DNA from: an uncultured Clostridia bacterium
GTDB taxonomy: Bacteria > Bacillota > Clostridia > Peptostreptococcales > Anaerovoracaceae
Length of the DNA: 8,435 nucleotides
Assembly (NCBI GenBank): GCA_937928455.1
Contig: CALFUG010000288.1
Location: forward strand, 1-8,435
Reading direction: 5' to 3'
In this document: in pieces, positions 7,537 to 8,435 of the stretch
Numbering within the stretch: the first letter of the stretch is position 1
Layout: the number at the start of each line of letters is the position of its first letter
Position numbers and translations under genes: made by a program
Notes under the pieces: model-generated
Databases searched by the model: none
The model's input: only the letters and a program-made list of their open reading frames with translations
What the model was told of the DNA's origin: nothing

Positions 7537-7563
7537 GCATGTACCTCCTTGATACCATTAAGA

Positions 7564-7588
7564 GTCGCTATGAGGGGAAAAAGTTCCA
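7564..7588 (-). promoter_or_regulatory. Candidate ECF-type (autoregulatory) promoter
   Basis: On the minus strand, TGGAAC (7588-7583) is followed by a run of T (7582-7578) and, after a 15-bp spacer, by CGAC (7567-7564). This resembles ECF promoters of the SigX/SigW type (TGAAAC or TGTAAC with a T-rich spacer, then CGAC, CGTA or CGTC), although the usual spacer is 16-17 bp. Transcription would start only a few bases before the sigma ribosome binding site. Autoregulation is common for ECF operons and is inferred here. Confidence 0.45.
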
Positions 7589-7632
7589 TTTATTTTTGAA
7601 TTTCTGAAAATATTCTTAGTAATTTCACGGAT

Positions 7633-7661
7633 ATCATACTATTTTGGCAAGAAAACTTCAA
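7633..7661 (-). promoter_or_regulatory. Sigma-A-like promoter of the sigma/A2M/Memo operon
   Basis: On the minus strand, TTGAAG (7661-7656) and TATGAT (7638-7633) are separated by exactly 17 bp, matching 4/6 and 5/6 consensus bases. The expected start near 7626 would give an AT-rich leader of about 90 nt that contains the candidate ECF promoter. It would provide basal expression of the operon. Confidence 0.6.
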
Positions 7662-7683
7662 ACAGAAGGGGCCGCAAACATTG

Positions 7684-7708
7684 AAAAAGCCTCCCTTCGG
7701 GGGAGGCT
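7684..7708 (-). terminator. Rho-independent terminator of the DsrE-family gene
   Basis: Read on the minus strand, AGCCTCCC (7708-7701), a 5-nt loop and GGGAGGCT (7695-7688) form a perfect 8-bp stem that continues into TTTT (7687-7684). It lies about 73 nt after the stop of the DsrE-family gene and just before the sigma operon promoter, so it separates the two transcription units. On the + strand the stem is not followed directly by a T tract. Confidence 0.88.
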
Positions 7709-7781
7709 GACTCATCTTTTTAATGGAAGGCGAAAATTAGGGGGGATATTTTATAATCGGTAAATGAGTGGGAAAAGAGGA

Positions 7782-8126
7782 CTATATGGTAATGACCCGA
7801 TAGGATGGGTCCTTTAGATATTCTGTGAGAGGTTCTCCCATTAGTTTTACATCAATACCGAAGGCCTCCAATTGATCATCAATACCATATCCTTCCGCAC
7901 ATCTTTTGCATGCCTCTACTTTTACACCGGTGTCCATGATTTGGGTTAACATAAGGCGAACTTCCGGATCTTCGGCAATCAATTTATTGGAGGGACCCCA
8001 GGTGATGAGCTTGCACTCCTTCCACCACTGATTTGAGTTGGACTTCAACGTGTACATGAGCACCATGTTCATGGCGGCTTCCCGGTCCCCAGTGACCCAA
8101 AGAATGATTAGTTTTTCATATGCCAT
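7782..8126 (-). CDS. DsrE-family small sulfur-relay-like protein
   Basis: This 114-residue soluble protein resembles the DsrE/DsrF-like fold, whose characterised members carry or relay persulfide sulfur; many relatives in anaerobes have no assigned role. It starts with a hydrophobic strand (KLIILWVTGD, 5-14), has the pattern ITWGPSNKLIAEDPE (41-55), and places a Cys pair in VEACKRCAEGYG (70-81; C73 and C76). It continues with a GIDV strand (94-97) and ends in a short hydrophobic strand. C38 is a third cysteine. The length is normal for single-domain members. The ATG at 8126 has TAGGAGA (8134-8140) 7 nt upstream. It is a single-gene unit with its own promoter and terminator, and no sulfur-reduction genes are visible beside it. 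Family fairly sure; function unknown. Confidence 0.85.
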   Translation of the reverse strand: MAYEKLIILWVTGDREAAMNMVLMYTLKSNSNQWWKECKLITWGPSNKLIAEDPEVRLMLTQIMDTGVKVEACKRCAEGYGIDDQLEAFGIDVKLMGEPLTEYLKDPSYRVITI

Positions 8127-8188
8127 TGTTTTGTCTCCTATGATTTCCTATACGATGTGATTTCAACGGGTTGATTTTCTTAGGTATG

Positions 8189-8217
8189 ATTATAGCCTAT
8201 TCGGAGGAGTTTTTCCA
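8189..8217 (-). promoter_or_regulatory. Sigma-A promoter of the DsrE-family gene
   Basis: On the minus strand a perfect TATAAT (8194-8189) follows TGGAAA (8217-8212, 4/6 consensus) after a 17-bp spacer. The predicted start is near 8182, giving a leader of about 55 nt to the ATG at 8126. Confidence 0.65.
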
Positions 8218-8399
8218 GAAAACAACGGAGATTGGCAAGTTCGATGCGCCGGATTGATTCCATTGGAAGGGGAGACGGGGCGGATGGGGAAAGTTAATGA
8301 GGGAAGTCAGGGGCGTTAGGCTCAGCAGGGAAGCCTCAGCAGAGCCTCAGAGCAGGAAAGAACTCACAGTAAAATATATCGATAAACAATAAATATATA
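8218..8399. other. Intergenic stretch without a recognisable gene
   Basis: No gene with a ribosome binding site or convincing protein was found here on either strand. The left part (about 8218-8360) is rich in G and A on the + strand, and the right part (8370-8400) turns sharply AT-rich. It separates two divergent promoters: that of the DsrE-family gene (leftward) and the outgoing promoter at 8400. An 8-bp palindrome TATCGATA lies at 8377-8384. Confidence 0.5.
8321..8350. repeat. Short tandem-like direct repeats
   Basis: CTCAGCAG occurs at 8321-8328 and 8335-8342, and AGCCTCAG at 8332-8339 and 8343-8350, so the overlapping copies form a small repeat cluster. It is too short for a CRISPR or minisatellite call. 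It could be replication slippage or spaced protein-binding sites. Confidence 0.5.
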
Positions 8400-8428
8400 T
8401 TGACATACAACAATTAAATGGCTATACT
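8400..8428 (+). promoter_or_regulatory. Consensus sigma-A promoter pointing out of the window
   Basis: TTGACA (8400-8405) and TATACT (8423-8428) are separated by exactly 17 bp, and the upstream DNA is AT-rich like an UP element. Transcription would start at about the last base of the window, so the gene it serves is not visible. An imperfect dyad with arms CAATA and TATTG (8387-8402) overlaps the -35 box and could be an operator. Confidence 0.75.
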
Positions 8429-8435
8429 AATGCCG

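Noticed and set aside
7551..7660. Riboswitch or structured leader before the sigma gene
   Set aside because: The stretch is AT-rich with no strong stems or conserved riboswitch core; promoter elements explain it better.
8321..8350. CRISPR-like or iteron array
   Set aside because: Repeats are only 8 bp, overlap one another and have no regular spacers.

Overview
The window looks like chromosomal DNA from a low-to-mid GC Gram-positive anaerobe, most likely a member of the Clostridia. The support is inference from gene content and signals: strong AGGAGG-type ribosome binding sites, near-consensus TTGACA/TATAAT promoters, compact Rho-independent terminators, an Mrp/NBP35 ATPase with an N-terminal cysteine cluster, a small DsrE-family protein of the type common in anaerobes, and a Gram-positive style ECF sigma operon. 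No mobile element, CRISPR array, tRNA or rRNA was seen.

Layout from left to right. Positions 3-56 probably hold the last codons of an upstream + strand gene. A consensus promoter at 90-117 then drives an Mrp/NBP35-type P-loop ATPase (167-997, +), closed by a strong terminator at 1021-1050. Converging on it from the right is a three-gene minus-strand operon: an ECF sigma factor (7536-7042), a 1659-residue membrane-anchored alpha-2-macroglobulin-like (A2M-like) protein (7049-2070) and a Memo-family lipoprotein (2033-1098). The sigma and A2M-like genes overlap by 8 bp; the lipoprotein follows the giant gene after 36 bp. Upstream of the sigma gene lie a sigma-A-like promoter and, closer in, a candidate ECF-type promoter. 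A terminator at 7684-7708 shields this region from a separate minus-strand DsrE-family gene (8126-7782) with its own promoter. The right edge (8218-8435) has no recognisable gene, but it carries short direct repeats and ends in a consensus + strand promoter pointing out of the window.

The most interesting unit is the sigma/A2M-like/Memo operon. The A2M-like protein sits where an anti-sigma factor normally lies. It has anti-sigma topology: about 45 cytoplasmic residues, one transmembrane helix and an outside domain of nearly 1600 residues. Its thioester motif is degenerate (RVEQ in place of CxEQ), so it probably does not trap proteases covalently. The working hypothesis is a surface sensor: a protease-trap-like ectodomain fused to a short cytoplasmic tail that holds the ECF sigma factor, with a surface Memo-like lipoprotein as a co-expressed partner. 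The gene order, overlap, topology and motif loss are visible in the sequence. The signalling role is inference.
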